DNA from: Halorubrum sp. Hd13
Lineage (GTDB): Archaea; Halobacteriota; Halobacteria; Halobacteriales; Haloferacaceae
Assembly (NCBI RefSeq): GCF_002252755.1
Contig: NZ_NHOY01000078.1
Location: 289-64,288, forward strand
Length of the DNA stretch: 64,000 bases
Direction: 5' to 3'
Shown: positions 17,023 through 27,200 of the stretch, piece after piece
How positions within the stretch are numbered: the first letter of the stretch is position 1
How the letters are laid out: every line of letters begins with the position of its first letter
Notes under the pieces: model-generated
Database searches by the model: none
The model's input: the letters and a program-made list of their open reading frames with translations, nothing else
Told to the model about the DNA's origin: nothing
Program-made: the position numbers and the translations under genes

Positions 17023-19551
17023 TTACTCGTTACGCCGCGTCGCGAGGAGCGCAGCCGCGATGAGGGCAACGAGCGCGACGAGAGCACCGAAGCCGGGCGT
17101 GGAGTCGTCGGTGCCGCCGTCGCCACCGTCTTCTCCGTCGGTACCGTTACCGTCGGTACCGTCTTCACCGTCGGTACCGTCTTCGCCGTCGGTACCGTCG
17201 TCACCATCCATGCCGCCTTCGGTTTCGATGGTGAGCGTGCCGGTCGCTTCGTCGTCGTCGGTGGAGACACCGTGCTCGTAGTCACCAGCGTCGAGGCCGG
17301 ACGTGTCGGCCGTGAACTCGACGGTGGTGCTGTTACCGGAAGCAAGCGTGACATCCTGACTGTCGAGCTCGTCGCCGTCAAGCGTGAGCGCGACACTCTT
17401 CGTGTCCTGCTGGCCACCAGTGTTTTCGATCGTCGCAGAGACGGTTACCGAGTCACCAGCCGTAGCGGTCGCCTGAGACGGGCTCAGGTCCGAGACCTCG
17501 AAGACCGCGGGCTCCTGAACCTGCTCGACGACTTCACCGTCGACTTCAAGCTCTTCGTCGAGCGGCGACTGCTGCGTCGAGGTAGTGAACGTGTCGTTCA
17601 CTTCCTGTTCGTCGAAGTCGAGCTGGGCCGAGAACGTGCCGTCCGGCTGGACGACAACATCCTCAGCGTTCTTGACGAAGCTCGTCGATGCGTCCTCATC
17701 GCTGCGGGCGCGAACGGTGAACTCCGTCCCAGGCGCGACATTCATCGTACCCGAGATGGTCTGGTTCTCCGCGTTGGAGACCTGAACCGGGTCGCCGTCG
17801 AAGTCACCGTCAGCGTCGTTGACATCGAAGGTCGCGTTCGACGATTCGTACGCGTCTTCGATCTCGTCTTCGCTGTCGTCTTCGCCGTCAGCGTCGGTCA
17901 GGAGCGGGTCCTGAACCTGGAAGTCCGTGGTGTACGTATCGCCGTCCTCGATGGTACCAGTGAGCCCATCGAGGTCGAGGAACACGTAGTAGTCTCCATT
18001 GTCGTCGTCGTGGACGATGTCAACATTGGACGTGAAGGCTGCCCGACTGAGTTCCGACGCGTCGATGTCGTTCGCCTGAACGTTTGAGCCGGGGTCCTCT
18101 TCTTCGAACACAAGGCTCGTCACGTTATCGTTCCCCGCGCTGGCATTCGTGTTAAGCAGGTCCCAGAGCGCGCCGGCGTTAGTGCCGCCGTTGGCTTCAA
18201 GCGCGCCTTCAAGACCAGTCACGGAGATCTGGTGGACCAGCACGTCGCTGGGGTTACCAATCGCGACTTGGTCGGTCTGGGTCACGTTGGTTCCAGCACT
18301 GTCGGTAATCGCTTCGACAGCAGCGTCGTCACCGTCGTCATCAGCCACGTCAAGGACGTCGTCACGGACATCGTCCGTGGTACGCCAGAGCTGCATATCA
18401 CCGGTGGTGCGCTCCTCGATGACGAGCGACGCAACGTCGCTCTCGTCGTCAAGCGCGTCGCTCGCGTTATTGGAGTCAATCGTCGTCGGGCTCACGGAGA
18501 CCGTGTAGTCGCCGGAGTCCAGAAGGTCAGTGAGATTCCCGGACTCGCCCTCGACAGTGATCTCGTCATCATCGTCCGCGAGCTCGGCAATATCGCTGAC
18601 ATCGCCGGTACGGTTGCCGGCAGTGTAGGTGTTGAAGAGGACGGCAACCTCGCCGTCGTCATCATCATCCGTGATGCTGATGTTGGCTTGGTAGTTGTCG
18701 TCCTCAAGATCGCCGACCACGAGTGTTCCGGAGTCGGTTTCGTCGAGTTCGACAGTGAAGTTCACAACGTCACCCTGCGGGACGGTGTAACTGCTCGAAC
18801 CGAACTGGAGATCACCCTCACCGGCCTCAGTCACGTTGATCGAATCGGTATCCTCAGCGGACGTGTCGTTCACGTCGAAGGTGAACTCGTATTCTCCGGT
18901 ATCGACATCCGAGAGGTTCGAGAAGTTCGCGTCGTAGGTGCCGTCACCTGTGGAGACGAGCTGTATCTCGTCGTCGTCGTTTTCGTCACCGAAGTCAATG
19001 TCGAAATCGTCCGCGAAGAGCGCTTCGAGTTCCTGATCGTCGAGCTCGCCGTCGGCGCTCACGTTGAGCGTATAAGTGCCACGGTTGGAGTCGAGTTCGA
19101 ACTCGGCCTCCTCGTCAGCTTGGATCGAGTCATCGTCGAACTCGGCGGAGAGGTCCTGAACAGCAACCTCGAAGACGTTATTGATGTTACCATCGCCGGC
19201 GTCGAGGTAGTAGTCACCAGTGTCGAGATCAGCGCTGTCGAACTCGACGACACCGTTCTCGTCAACATCTAGCTCCTCTACAAGGCGGGTGTCATTATCA
19301 CCCTGATCCTCGCGGAGAGAGACCTCATCGACAGTGAATCCGTCGACTGCGACGGATTGACCTTGCCAGAGGATGGCGTTGTTGATGCCATTCGCTCCAC
19401 TCTCGCCTTCGAATGTTCTGTCTGCATCATACTCGTCGTTGAACGCAGCCGCGGGAGCAGCTGCGAATCCAGCAGCAACCATGGAAAGTACCATGACCGC
19501 TGCAAAGAAGACCGCGTTAGCCTTCTTGCGTGTTGTATTGTCGTTTGTCAT
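17023..19551 (-). CDS. csg: Major S-layer glycoprotein, PGF-CTERM anchored
   Basis: An 842-residue secreted surface protein. The N-terminus has a basic start, then FFAAVMVLSMVAAGFAAAPA, a Sec signal peptide with cleavage near AAA-FNDEY. The mature part is extremely acidic with many N-X-S/T sequons (for example NLSDVD, NISITDD, NVTQTD), the targets of AglB. A CARDB-like Ig domain precedes an acidic linker with several Gly-Thr-Asp-Gly-Glu-Asp repeats. It ends with TPGFGALVALVALIAAALLA followed by TRRNE, a PGF-CTERM tail. By analogy with the Haloferax S-layer protein, that tail is processed by ArtA and replaced by a lipid anchor. The gene has a strong TATA box, a long leader and its own terminator, as expected for the most abundant envelope protein. 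Confidence 0.93.
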   Translation of the reverse strand: MTNDNTTRKKANAVFFAAVMVLSMVAAGFAAAPAAAFNDEYDADRTFEGESGANGINNAILWQGQSVAVDGFTVDEVSLREDQGDNDTRLVEELDVDENGVVEFDSADLDTGDYYLDAGDGNINNVFEVAVQDLSAEFDDDSIQADEEAEFELDSNRGTYTLNVSADGELDDQELEALFADDFDIDFGDENDDDEIQLVSTGDGTYDANFSNLSDVDTGEYEFTFDVNDTSAEDTDSINVTEAGEGDLQFGSSSYTVPQGDVVNFTVELDETDSGTLVVGDLEDDNYQANISITDDDDDGEVAVLFNTYTAGNRTGDVSDIAELADDDDEITVEGESGNLTDLLDSGDYTVSVSPTTIDSNNASDALDDESDVASLVIEERTTGDMQLWRTTDDVRDDVLDVADDDGDDAAVEAITDSAGTNVTQTDQVAIGNPSDVLVHQISVTGLEGALEANGGTNAGALWDLLNTNASAGNDNVTSLVFEEEDPGSNVQANDIDASELSRAAFTSNVDIVHDDDNGDYYVFLDLDGLTGTIEDGDTYTTDFQVQDPLLTDADGEDDSEDEIEDAYESSNATFDVNDADGDFDGDPVQVSNAENQTISGTMNVAPGTEFTVRARSDEDASTSFVKNAEDVVVQPDGTFSAQLDFDEQEVNDTFTTSTQQSPLDEELEVDGEVVEQVQEPAVFEVSDLSPSQATATAGDSVTVSATIENTGGQQDTKSVALTLDGDELDSQDVTLASGNSTTVEFTADTSGLDAGDYEHGVSTDDDEATGTLTIETEGGMDGDDGTDGEDGTDGEDGTDGNGTDGEDGGDGGTDDSTPGFGALVALVALIAAALLATRRNE
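17108..17212. repeat. Short tandem repeats encoding the acidic Gly-Thr-Asp linker
   Basis: The forward strand shows repeated CCGTCGGTACCGTC and CTTC(A/T/G)CCGTCGG units of 15-18 bp. On the reverse strand they encode GTDGED-type repeats just before the S-layer anchor. The linker would hold the lattice away from the membrane, and its length may vary by slippage. Confidence 0.7.
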
Positions 19552-19713
19552 ATTGTTGTTTTGTTCTGTGTTGCGACAGTCTGCTTTGTCTTCACCCTGC
19601 TTGCCCGTTCGACATCGACCTACACTGCATCGAGGTCACGACCGGACTCGGTTCAGAGTACTCGCGTTTGTGTCGCTGGGTAGGGGTCTGCATCCATCCG
19701 TTAAAGGGGTCAG

Positions 19714-19720
19714 TATAAAT
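19714..19720 (-). promoter_or_regulatory. S-layer gene promoter (TATA box)
   Basis: On the reverse strand CATTTATACTG places a TATA box at 19720-19714. Transcription would begin near 19690, giving a leader of about 140 nt before the ATG at 19551. Haloarchaeal S-layer genes are known for leadered rather than leaderless messages. The 456 bp between the S-layer ATG and the decayed gene to its right hold this promoter and leader and no other gene I can support. Confidence 0.6.
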
Positions 19721-20007
19721 GCTTTGTGTGGACACGCCCAGTGTGTGAACACCTCACACAAGAGTCTGACAGGGGTAAGACGGCTGTTTCCAGAAACGTA
19801 CGAGGATCAGTCTTGCCAGGGCTAACACATCAATTTCAGCGTGGTAATTTCCCCGCCATATCCGGTCTTCGTACCCAACGGCTGGATATCAGGTTTCACT
19901 ATTTGATTCTGGCTCTTCCAGTCCAAATGACGGGATGACCGGGGGTGTAACGTAGACTCTCCGAAGGCAACCCATAAAACCCCTCATTGCTGTCAGCTAA
20001 GATTTGC

Positions 20008-20719
20008 CTAGTCGTCGAGCGCCGCTTCGACCGCCTCACAATCCGAACCGACGCTGGTAGGTTGCAAGTGTGTACTCACCCTCGCGGGCGACAGTCGTCG
20101 AGGTTGGCTGCTCGCCCAATCATAAGGCGGGCGATGAACCTCCGTGATGAGGTCGTCCGTCGGAATTGGCAGCTGGTCAGGCATCTCGGTGCCCGCCGCC
20201 GCAAGCGCCTCACTCTATGAGCCAACCCACTCTGTGTGGGTGCGTGCTCGATGAGTGCCGTGCTCGCGCATCCCTCCAAACAGGTGGTGAGTCGTGCACC
20301 ACACGGTGAAGCTCATCGGGTAGATCTCCATTTGACACATGCGCACCACCCTCCGTCGTCTCGTCGAACGCCTCCTCGAGTGCGGCCGATCACGACCCTA
20401 ATCGCCTCTGATACGTCCAGCGGGAGTACCGCCGTGCTCGTTCATCTGGTCGCCGGTCGGAATCCATTCGAGGTCGTTGGGAAGCTGCTGAACCTCGGCA
20501 AGCAGGTCCCCCGTTGGAATCGCTGTATCGGGTGCGTGCGGATCGGACGTCGGCCTGCTCGACGGCGTCATTCCACGAGCCAAACCGTCGCAGGATTGGC
20601 GTGTCGGCGATCAAGCTGTGCTCACGGAACTGCTGGAGCGTAGGTTTTCCACCAGTGTCACCAACCACGGCCACGCGACGGATCTCACCGAGTAGTTCTT
20701 TCTCGACGTACGACGGCAT
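20008..20719 (-). pseudogene. Homing-endonuclease-associated-repeat protein, frameshifted remnant
   Basis: Fragments of the haloarchaeal repeat family lie in order in shifting frames. They are MPSYVEKELLGEIRRVA, KPTLQQFREHSLIADTPI and LRRFGSWNDAVEQADV. Then in other frames come IPTGDLLAEVQQLPNDLEW and QMNEHG, DLPDELHRVV, a REHGTH...TEWVGS unit, PIPTDDLITEVHR, and finally GEYTLATYQRRFG and ALDD before a stop at 20008. The FGSW-(N/D)-x-A and xxEHG-x-(Y/S) motifs repeat about four times, which defines the family. At least three frameshifts or stops make it inactive. Its original role (DNA binding) is inferred only from the family. Confidence 0.65.
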
Positions 20720-20819
20720 ATCCGTGAGACTGACGGCAGGCTGTATGAGTGTTCGGGGATCGAACGCAGAAGCCTAAAGGCACTGCTACAACTGGGCAGA
20801 TTGAGAATCTCCCGTCTCT

Positions 20820-23438
20820 TCACATCCACTCAACACGGGAGCTGATAACACTCACCGACGAACTAGTGGCCACGTGTGAGGCGCCATCCCGATCAACCCT
20901 GGTCTGATTTCCATCAAGAACATCTGTGGACGTCACAGAGACGGTCCGGTTGCCGACAGTGTACTCGCCGGGGTGGGCGACTCGTATCGTCGCGGTTCCA
21001 TTCGACACCGGAGCACTGCGAGTGTACGTTTGGGTTTCGTCGCCAAGAGTCACCGTGGTCGTCGCAGTTACCCGGTTACCTGTCGGATCCGAGATCTCGA
21101 TAACAGCGCCGGGAACGATTGCAAACGTCCGTACGCCGTCTACCGACGCAAGCAGTTGGTAGTGACCGGTTGCCGTCGTGTTGTTGACCCCGGTGCCGAG
21201 TCCCTCATACAACGCTGCATATGCTGTATTTTCTGATGGCGCGTTCTCTCGATCCGTGAGGACGACGTACCCGACTCGTCCTTGGAACTGATCGTACCAT
21301 CCATCGGGATCCTCGGCCGTGAGGAACTGGTCGTGGTTGCTCTGGGCATACCCGTAGCCTTGGGCCTCACCGCTCACGAAGTAGTTGTACATCCGGTTGT
21401 CGCCCCACTGGCTCAACACGAAATTTTCGGGATACGCGCGATCACTGGAGTCAGCATGGGTGTCAATCGTCTGGGCGGCATCGAACTGCGCTCGATCGTG
21501 GGTCGTCTGGCCAACCAGCGGCGGCACAAGAATGAGATTAAACACCAAGACGAGTGCCACCGTCGCGACAAGATAGCCCCGTTTTCCGGTACTGGATGGC
21601 AATCGCAGCGTCGACACCTCCTGCGTATCGTCGCTGTCTTCGACACGGTCAAGGAGAGACGTGTCAACGTCGTCGCCGGCGCTTGTGAGACGTTGTGATC
21701 GCGTCGTATCTCCAGCATCGCGAGTATTGTACGCCCTCCCGAGCACATCCACAGGGCGCGTGATGTCGACCGCCGCGAGCAGGTACACAAGTCCGATCCC
21801 AGCGAATGGCGCGATAAAGATCGCTAGCTGGCCGGCAAACCGCACCTGGATCGTCGCGAGTAGCGTGTAATACCACGCAAAGCAGATAAGCACAAGCCAC
21901 CCCGGTTCGTATCGGCGCGCAACCGCCCACGTCGCAACCGCGAGCACGGCCACGGCGAAGTAGAATCCGAGTCCGAGCTGGAGCAGCGGACCGAAGACGA
22001 CTGCAAAGTCGGGACTAAATAGTGACACGGTCTCGGTGGCACCCTCCCGAAAGAACAGGTCCTCGGCCCGGGTCCGGAACCGGGCGACGTCTTGTGGGCG
22101 GAGCGTCCGATACGCGAGGAGGCCAGCGCCGGCGACGATAGCTTCGAGCCCGACGAGTCCAGTTGCCGGGAGGTCGGTGCGGTGCCACCCCTCGCCGGCG
22201 ACAACAACCGCAAGCGCTCCACCAGCAACGAGAAGCGGCGTGACCGCGGCAATTGATTCGTGCCACCCGAGCCAGCGGTGAGCTGCAAAGGCGATCCCAG
22301 CGCCGACAGTGAGCCCTGCAACGAGCGGTGCATTACCGTACACTGGGGAGACGTCGTGGCGCACGTCAAGTGCGACCCGGAGCCCGACCACGGCGGCGAC
22401 AGGAATGAATGTAAGCGGCGAGCCCCCCCACGTGTGTGCAGAAGCTGCCACAGCGACTGCGAGTCCGACCGCAATCGCCCACATTCTTGCATCCATCGCG
22501 TGTGCCCGTGTGGGAAACACGGATGTAGCCTCCTCACTGGCCGCCGTGTCGACACGCTTGGCGACGTCAGCTGCGAGGGCCAACAGCGCTAGTGCCAGCA
22601 AACCAAGCCACAAATACTGGTGGGCTTGGTGGTCGAGAAATCCCACCGAAGTGTACACGACGTTCACAGGCGCGAGCCCGTAGAATAGCACTGCAGCGAC
22701 TGCAACCCGCACATCGCCAGTGAGCAGTCGCGTTAGTCGGTAGACGACGTAGCCGAGGCCAACGGCGGCCGCAACCGGCAGCCACGCGGCGATCGTTGGG
22801 GCGGCCTCAACGCCGCCAAACAGAACAGTCACCCACCAGTTGACCGCATGTGAGAGCGGGCGAGTACTTGCAGCTCCACCCATATCGGCGAAAAGCCCGA
22901 AATCAAAAATACCGGTTGCACGAGCGGCCAGCCGCTCCTGCCAGTAGCGGAAAAAGTAGGTGTCGTTTGCGGGTGAGACGACGTAGCCGTCGCGAAACAC
23001 GGCCGGGGCGGCCACGAGTCGCGCCGCGGCGACAGCAACGAGCGCGCCGACGAGCCCGGCGACCGTCCCTAGATCACCATCGACGAGTCCAGCAATCCAC
23101 ATGCGACTGGCTTGCGTCGTAGAGCTACTCTGATCGGTAGCAGCCGCAGTGGGGGTCGTGGAGCTGTCGGGGGCGGTAGTGTCATCAAAATCACCGTCTG
23201 CGTCAAGGGCCGCACGGAGCGCGTCTGGATGCTGCAGGCGGTAGCCGTCGTCGATATTCTTCGCCAGATCACGTGAGATGAACTCACCAAACTCACCGGA
23301 ATCCAACGCTATCTCTGCGAAGTTCCACGGTTCGCCGTCTGCATCGCGCTCAAGGAGAGCAACGAGCGCGTCCTCCGTCTCAGGATGGTCCGCGAGGTAC
23401 TCGCGAGCGGCTTCGGTCGTCTCCTCGGGTGAGGGCAT
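20820..23438 (-). CDS. STT3-like membrane glycosyltransferase, AglB paralogue
   Basis: An 872-residue protein. The first ~120 residues form a soluble acidic helical domain (PETEDALVALLERDADGE) ending in a Thr/Ser linker. About 12 membrane helices follow. The first external loop has PANDTYFFRYWQERL, resembling the AglB loop with its metal-binding Asp. After the last helices comes an external domain with LSQWGDNRMYNYFVSGE (Trp678), in the position of WWDYG but altered to WGDNR. A small Ig-like domain closes the protein. It therefore has STT3 architecture, but the sequon-recognition motif is changed. It may use a different acceptor or a different lipid-linked glycan. It is divergent from a VanZ-like gene. 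Confidence 0.82.
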   Translation of the reverse strand: MPSPEETTEAAREYLADHPETEDALVALLERDADGEPWNFAEIALDSGEFGEFISRDLAKNIDDGYRLQHPDALRAALDADGDFDDTTAPDSSTTPTAAATDQSSSTTQASRMWIAGLVDGDLGTVAGLVGALVAVAAARLVAAPAVFRDGYVVSPANDTYFFRYWQERLAARATGIFDFGLFADMGGAASTRPLSHAVNWWVTVLFGGVEAAPTIAAWLPVAAAVGLGYVVYRLTRLLTGDVRVAVAAVLFYGLAPVNVVYTSVGFLDHQAHQYLWLGLLALALLALAADVAKRVDTAASEEATSVFPTRAHAMDARMWAIAVGLAVAVAASAHTWGGSPLTFIPVAAVVGLRVALDVRHDVSPVYGNAPLVAGLTVGAGIAFAAHRWLGWHESIAAVTPLLVAGGALAVVVAGEGWHRTDLPATGLVGLEAIVAGAGLLAYRTLRPQDVARFRTRAEDLFFREGATETVSLFSPDFAVVFGPLLQLGLGFYFAVAVLAVATWAVARRYEPGWLVLICFAWYYTLLATIQVRFAGQLAIFIAPFAGIGLVYLLAAVDITRPVDVLGRAYNTRDAGDTTRSQRLTSAGDDVDTSLLDRVEDSDDTQEVSTLRLPSSTGKRGYLVATVALVLVFNLILVPPLVGQTTHDRAQFDAAQTIDTHADSSDRAYPENFVLSQWGDNRMYNYFVSGEAQGYGYAQSNHDQFLTAEDPDGWYDQFQGRVGYVVLTDRENAPSENTAYAALYEGLGTGVNNTTATGHYQLLASVDGVRTFAIVPGAVIEISDPTGNRVTATTTVTLGDETQTYTRSAPVSNGTATIRVAHPGEYTVGNRTVSVTSTDVLDGNQTRVDRDGASHVATSSSVSVISSRVEWM

Positions 23439-23587
23439 TAGTGTGCAACTGTGCGCGCCCCCGATTAGCGTTTTCGTTCGATATGACCAGTGCTAAGCGC
23501 TGCGCCAGTCGGGGAGTAGTTCCGAACACATCAACAGAAATCGACAGATTGCGTGGTCTTTATTTGCTGACAACTCTCCCACGGAGT

Positions 23588-24031
23588 ATGCGCCGGTTGC
23601 GGCTCCCACTTGTGCCAAAGACGGTTCGATGGAGCGCCGTTCTCGCGGTTGCGGGAATTATTCTGTATTATTCGATCCGCGCCGGCCCGGGCACCCAAAC
23701 CTTTCAGACGGGACCGCTTGGGTTGGTTCCTTACTCGGACTGGCTGCACTTTCTCGCGTACGCCTGTCTGGCTGTCATGCTCGCGTACGCACTGCATGAC
23801 TCTCGGCTGCGCGGATGGCACGTGTTTCTGCTCGTGTTCTGCTGTGCTGTGGGGTATGGCGTGACGATTGAGCTGCTACAGTCGCGACTCCCCTCTCGCA
23901 CCTTCGCGTTCGGAGATATCGGCGTCAACGCGACGGGGGCGGCTGTAGCGGTGGTCTGTTGGCGAGCCATCGTGCGATACGCTCGGTTTTACCGAGCGGC
24001 ACAGCTGGCTGATATTGAATCGCCGGTCTGA
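23588..24031 (+). CDS. VanZ-like membrane protein
   Basis: A 147-residue protein with four predicted membrane helices. The ATG at 23588 was chosen over an in-frame start near 23429 because the upstream stretch is not conserved-looking and a TTTATT box lies about 30 nt upstream. YSDWLHFLAYACLAVMLAYA matches the VanZ signature (acidic residue, then H-F-x-A-Y). GVTIELLQSRLPSRTFAFGD, followed by the DIGVNATGA segment, matches the second block. VanZ-family proteins are widespread envelope proteins of unclear biochemical role. The gene shares a 149-bp divergent promoter region with the STT3-like gene, so co-regulation is possible. Confidence 0.82.
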   Translation: MRRLRLPLVPKTVRWSAVLAVAGIILYYSIRAGPGTQTFQTGPLGLVPYSDWLHFLAYACLAVMLAYALHDSRLRGWHVFLLVFCCAVGYGVTIELLQSRLPSRTFAFGDIGVNATGAAVAVVCWRAIVRYARFYRAAQLADIESPV

Positions 24032-24245
24032 CGCGCGCGGTCACCGCTACAGGCGAGCTCGCGAGCGGGACACCGATCAGAAAACAACTTGCGGCAGACT
24101 CAGTACTCGCCGCTGCAATCTGGAGAGAGCTACCAAGTCCTTCCGTACCTGTGTGGCCTGCTGGCAGCCATAACGCGAGTGTCTAAGACCGCCTTAATTC
24201 GGATTCAATCTCTATTACAATGACTCTCGGTTGGGTTGAGTCGCT

Positions 24246-27200
24246 ATGTCCGGCCGTAAAGCAACCGCTATCTGGCTCTGTATTGTAGTCATATTTGCAG
24301 CAGTGACTCTTTCAGGCGGGAGCAGCATCGGAGCCGAAGCTGCCGCAGTGAACGCCGAGTTTCAAGTAACGAACGCCAGCCTTGAGCAGTCGGAGGTCGT
24401 CGAGGGAGACACCGCCACGATCACAGCCGACATCGAGAACGTGGGCACTGAGACAGGGACATTCACGGCCGAGCTAAGGAGCGACGCAGACGGCGTTATC
24501 AACACCACAGATGTTGAGATCAGACCGGACGAGACGCGAACTGTCGACTTTCGTCACCCGTTCGAGAACACAGGCACCTACGAGCTCAACGTCAACGGTA
24601 CGGATGCAGGAGAACTCACTGTTACGGAACCCCCCTCAGCCGAATTCGACGTGACAGCGGTGACGCTGTCTGAATCCGAGATTACCGTCGGCGAGACGGT
24701 CACCGTGACAGCTGAGATTGCCAATATCGGAGATGCAGACGACACGTATACGGCCGAACTACAGCGTAATGGCACTGCCAGAGAATCCAAATCCGTCGAC
24801 GTTGCTGCCGGTGAGACGGCGACGGTTAGTTTCACGCCGTCGTTCGAGACGGCAGGTGATTACGCGATCGGTATCGGTGACGGTCCCACGCAGACACTCA
24901 CCGCCGACCAACCGCAACCAGCAAACGTCTCAGTCACAGACGCAGAGCTGTCAGAGACGCGGCTCGACCCTGGTGAGTCGGTAACGGTCACAGCAACCGT
25001 CGAAAACGACGGTGGGACTGCAGGCGAGATTACTGCCGACCTCCAAGTTGACGGGACGACGAGAACCTCCGAGATGCGCACCGTTGATCCTAGCGAGCAA
25101 ACGACGATCGAGTTCACCCCGAGCTTTGCGGAGGCGGGAACGTACGGAATCGCCGTCAACGATGAGTCGGCTGGTACCCTCACAGTCTCGGAACCCGCAG
25201 CGTTTGAGGTGTCAAACGCGTCTCTCGGTGACGACACCATCTTGGCAGGCGGCACCGCCGTCGTGTCCGCTGAGGTAACAAACGTCGGCGATACTGAGGG
25301 AACATTTAACCTGGAGTTCCGCGCGACGAACCAGGATGGCACCACCGAAACGGTCGATACGCGATCAGTGATGCTTGGAGGCGGAGAATCACAAACAGTC
25401 GAGCTACGTGGAGCCATAGATGAGCCCGGTGAGTACGACGTGCAGATCAACCAGACTGCGGCTGGGACACTAATGATCGAATCACCAGCAAATCTGGCAG
25501 TCACCGACGCAGAACTCGAGGGGGACGTTGTGGACGCTGGTGAGGAGGTTACGGTGAGCGCCACCATCGAGAACACGGGCGACCGTGAGGGGACGCTATC
25601 AGTTTCGGCAGCGGCCGGTGGGGATGTCAAGACGACCGAGGCGGTAACCGTCGGCCCCGGGGAGACCAGAACACAACAACTCACCTACACAGCGACTGCC
25701 GCCGGCGAGTACGAAATCACCGTGAACGGGATGACTGCTGAAACGCTCACTGTGATCCGCCCGGCAACGTTCCGAACGACAAATCCTGATATCGAGTCGG
25801 ACACAGTACTTGAGAGCGAGCCAACCGAGGTGACCGCAACCATCGTGAACGTTGGGACCGAATCAGGCACACACACCGCCACGTTAGTCGTCGACGGTGA
25901 GTCCGTTGCGACGCAAGCACTCGATATCGGTCCTGGTGACAGCGAGACAGTCGTATTTTCACGGGCGTTCGATGAGGCAGATGAGTACGCAATCGCCGTG
26001 AACAACGACACGGCCGGCACGCTCAGTGTGCTCGAACCCGCGAACGTCTCGATCCGTGAGACCACGCTTTCATCCGAGACGATTACTGCCGGTGAGTCTG
26101 TCACGGTGACCGTCGTTCTCACAAATGACGGCGATGTCGACGGCGAACTCACGACACAGCTTCGGGACGGCAACGCCACGCTTGGGACCGACATTCGGAC
26201 GGTCGGTCCGGATGCCAACGAGACCGTTCGCTTCAATCGGACGTTCGAGACGTCCGGCGACTACGATCTCGCCGTCAACAACGACGGTGTTGGCACCCTA
26301 GCCGTGCTCGAACCAGCCGATGTGTCGCTCGGCGAAACGACCGTTTCCTCCGACTCGGTCGAGGTCAACGAGTCAGTGGAGTTTATGATCGATCTCCGGA
26401 ACGATGGCGAGGCCACCGGGCAACGAGACGTCGACATCGCACTTGGTGATGGGACTGTCATCCAGCGATCGTCTGCCGTCCCCGAGAACGGAACGACGCT
26501 GACGGTCACTCATGCATACAACGCAACCGGAGAGTATACCGTTGCAGTCGATGAGATGACCGTCGCCAACGTCACCGTTGACGACCCAGAGCCGACTAGC
26601 GGCTCCGGTGGCGGAGGTGGAGGAGGTGGGGGCGGATCATCTGGGGCATCCGGCTCATCGGGGTCGACGACGACAGGCGGTGCCGATCCGACCGTGGTCC
26701 GGTCTGAGTCGGAGGAGGCTGTCAGCGTCAGCGTTGTTGGTGGGAGCGGCGAGCCCTACGATATTGCGGTAGACCTCGCTGGCCCATCGGCGTCACAGTC
26801 CGCAGTGGCAGTGTCCTCTGTCGGGATCGACCCGACTGGTGAGCCAACAGTGTACGAAACGACCATCGGCCAGCCAACGGCCGAGCCCAGCGATCGCAAC
26901 CCTGCCCCTTACGGGGTGGCGCTGGGATATCTGGAGTTCAATGCCTCGCTTGACGCAGCCAGTACCAGTGCAGCAACGCTCCAATTCACCGTCGATGAGG
27001 GTGCAATTCCGAGTGGCCTCAGCCAAGAGAACGTCAGCGTGTACCGGTATGCCGACAGCGAGTGGACGATGGCGAACGTGACCCACGATGTCGACGGCGA
27101 CACACATACGGTGACACTCCCACACGCGATGCCCGTAGCCGTCGTCGCGCTCGATCCCGGACGCGTGGAGATTGTCGAGAGTGTCGTGCCTGCCGAACAG

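Noticed and set aside
18232-19272. A 346-codon open frame on the plus strand
   Set aside because: Antisense to the S-layer gene; its composition follows from acidic codons read in reverse.
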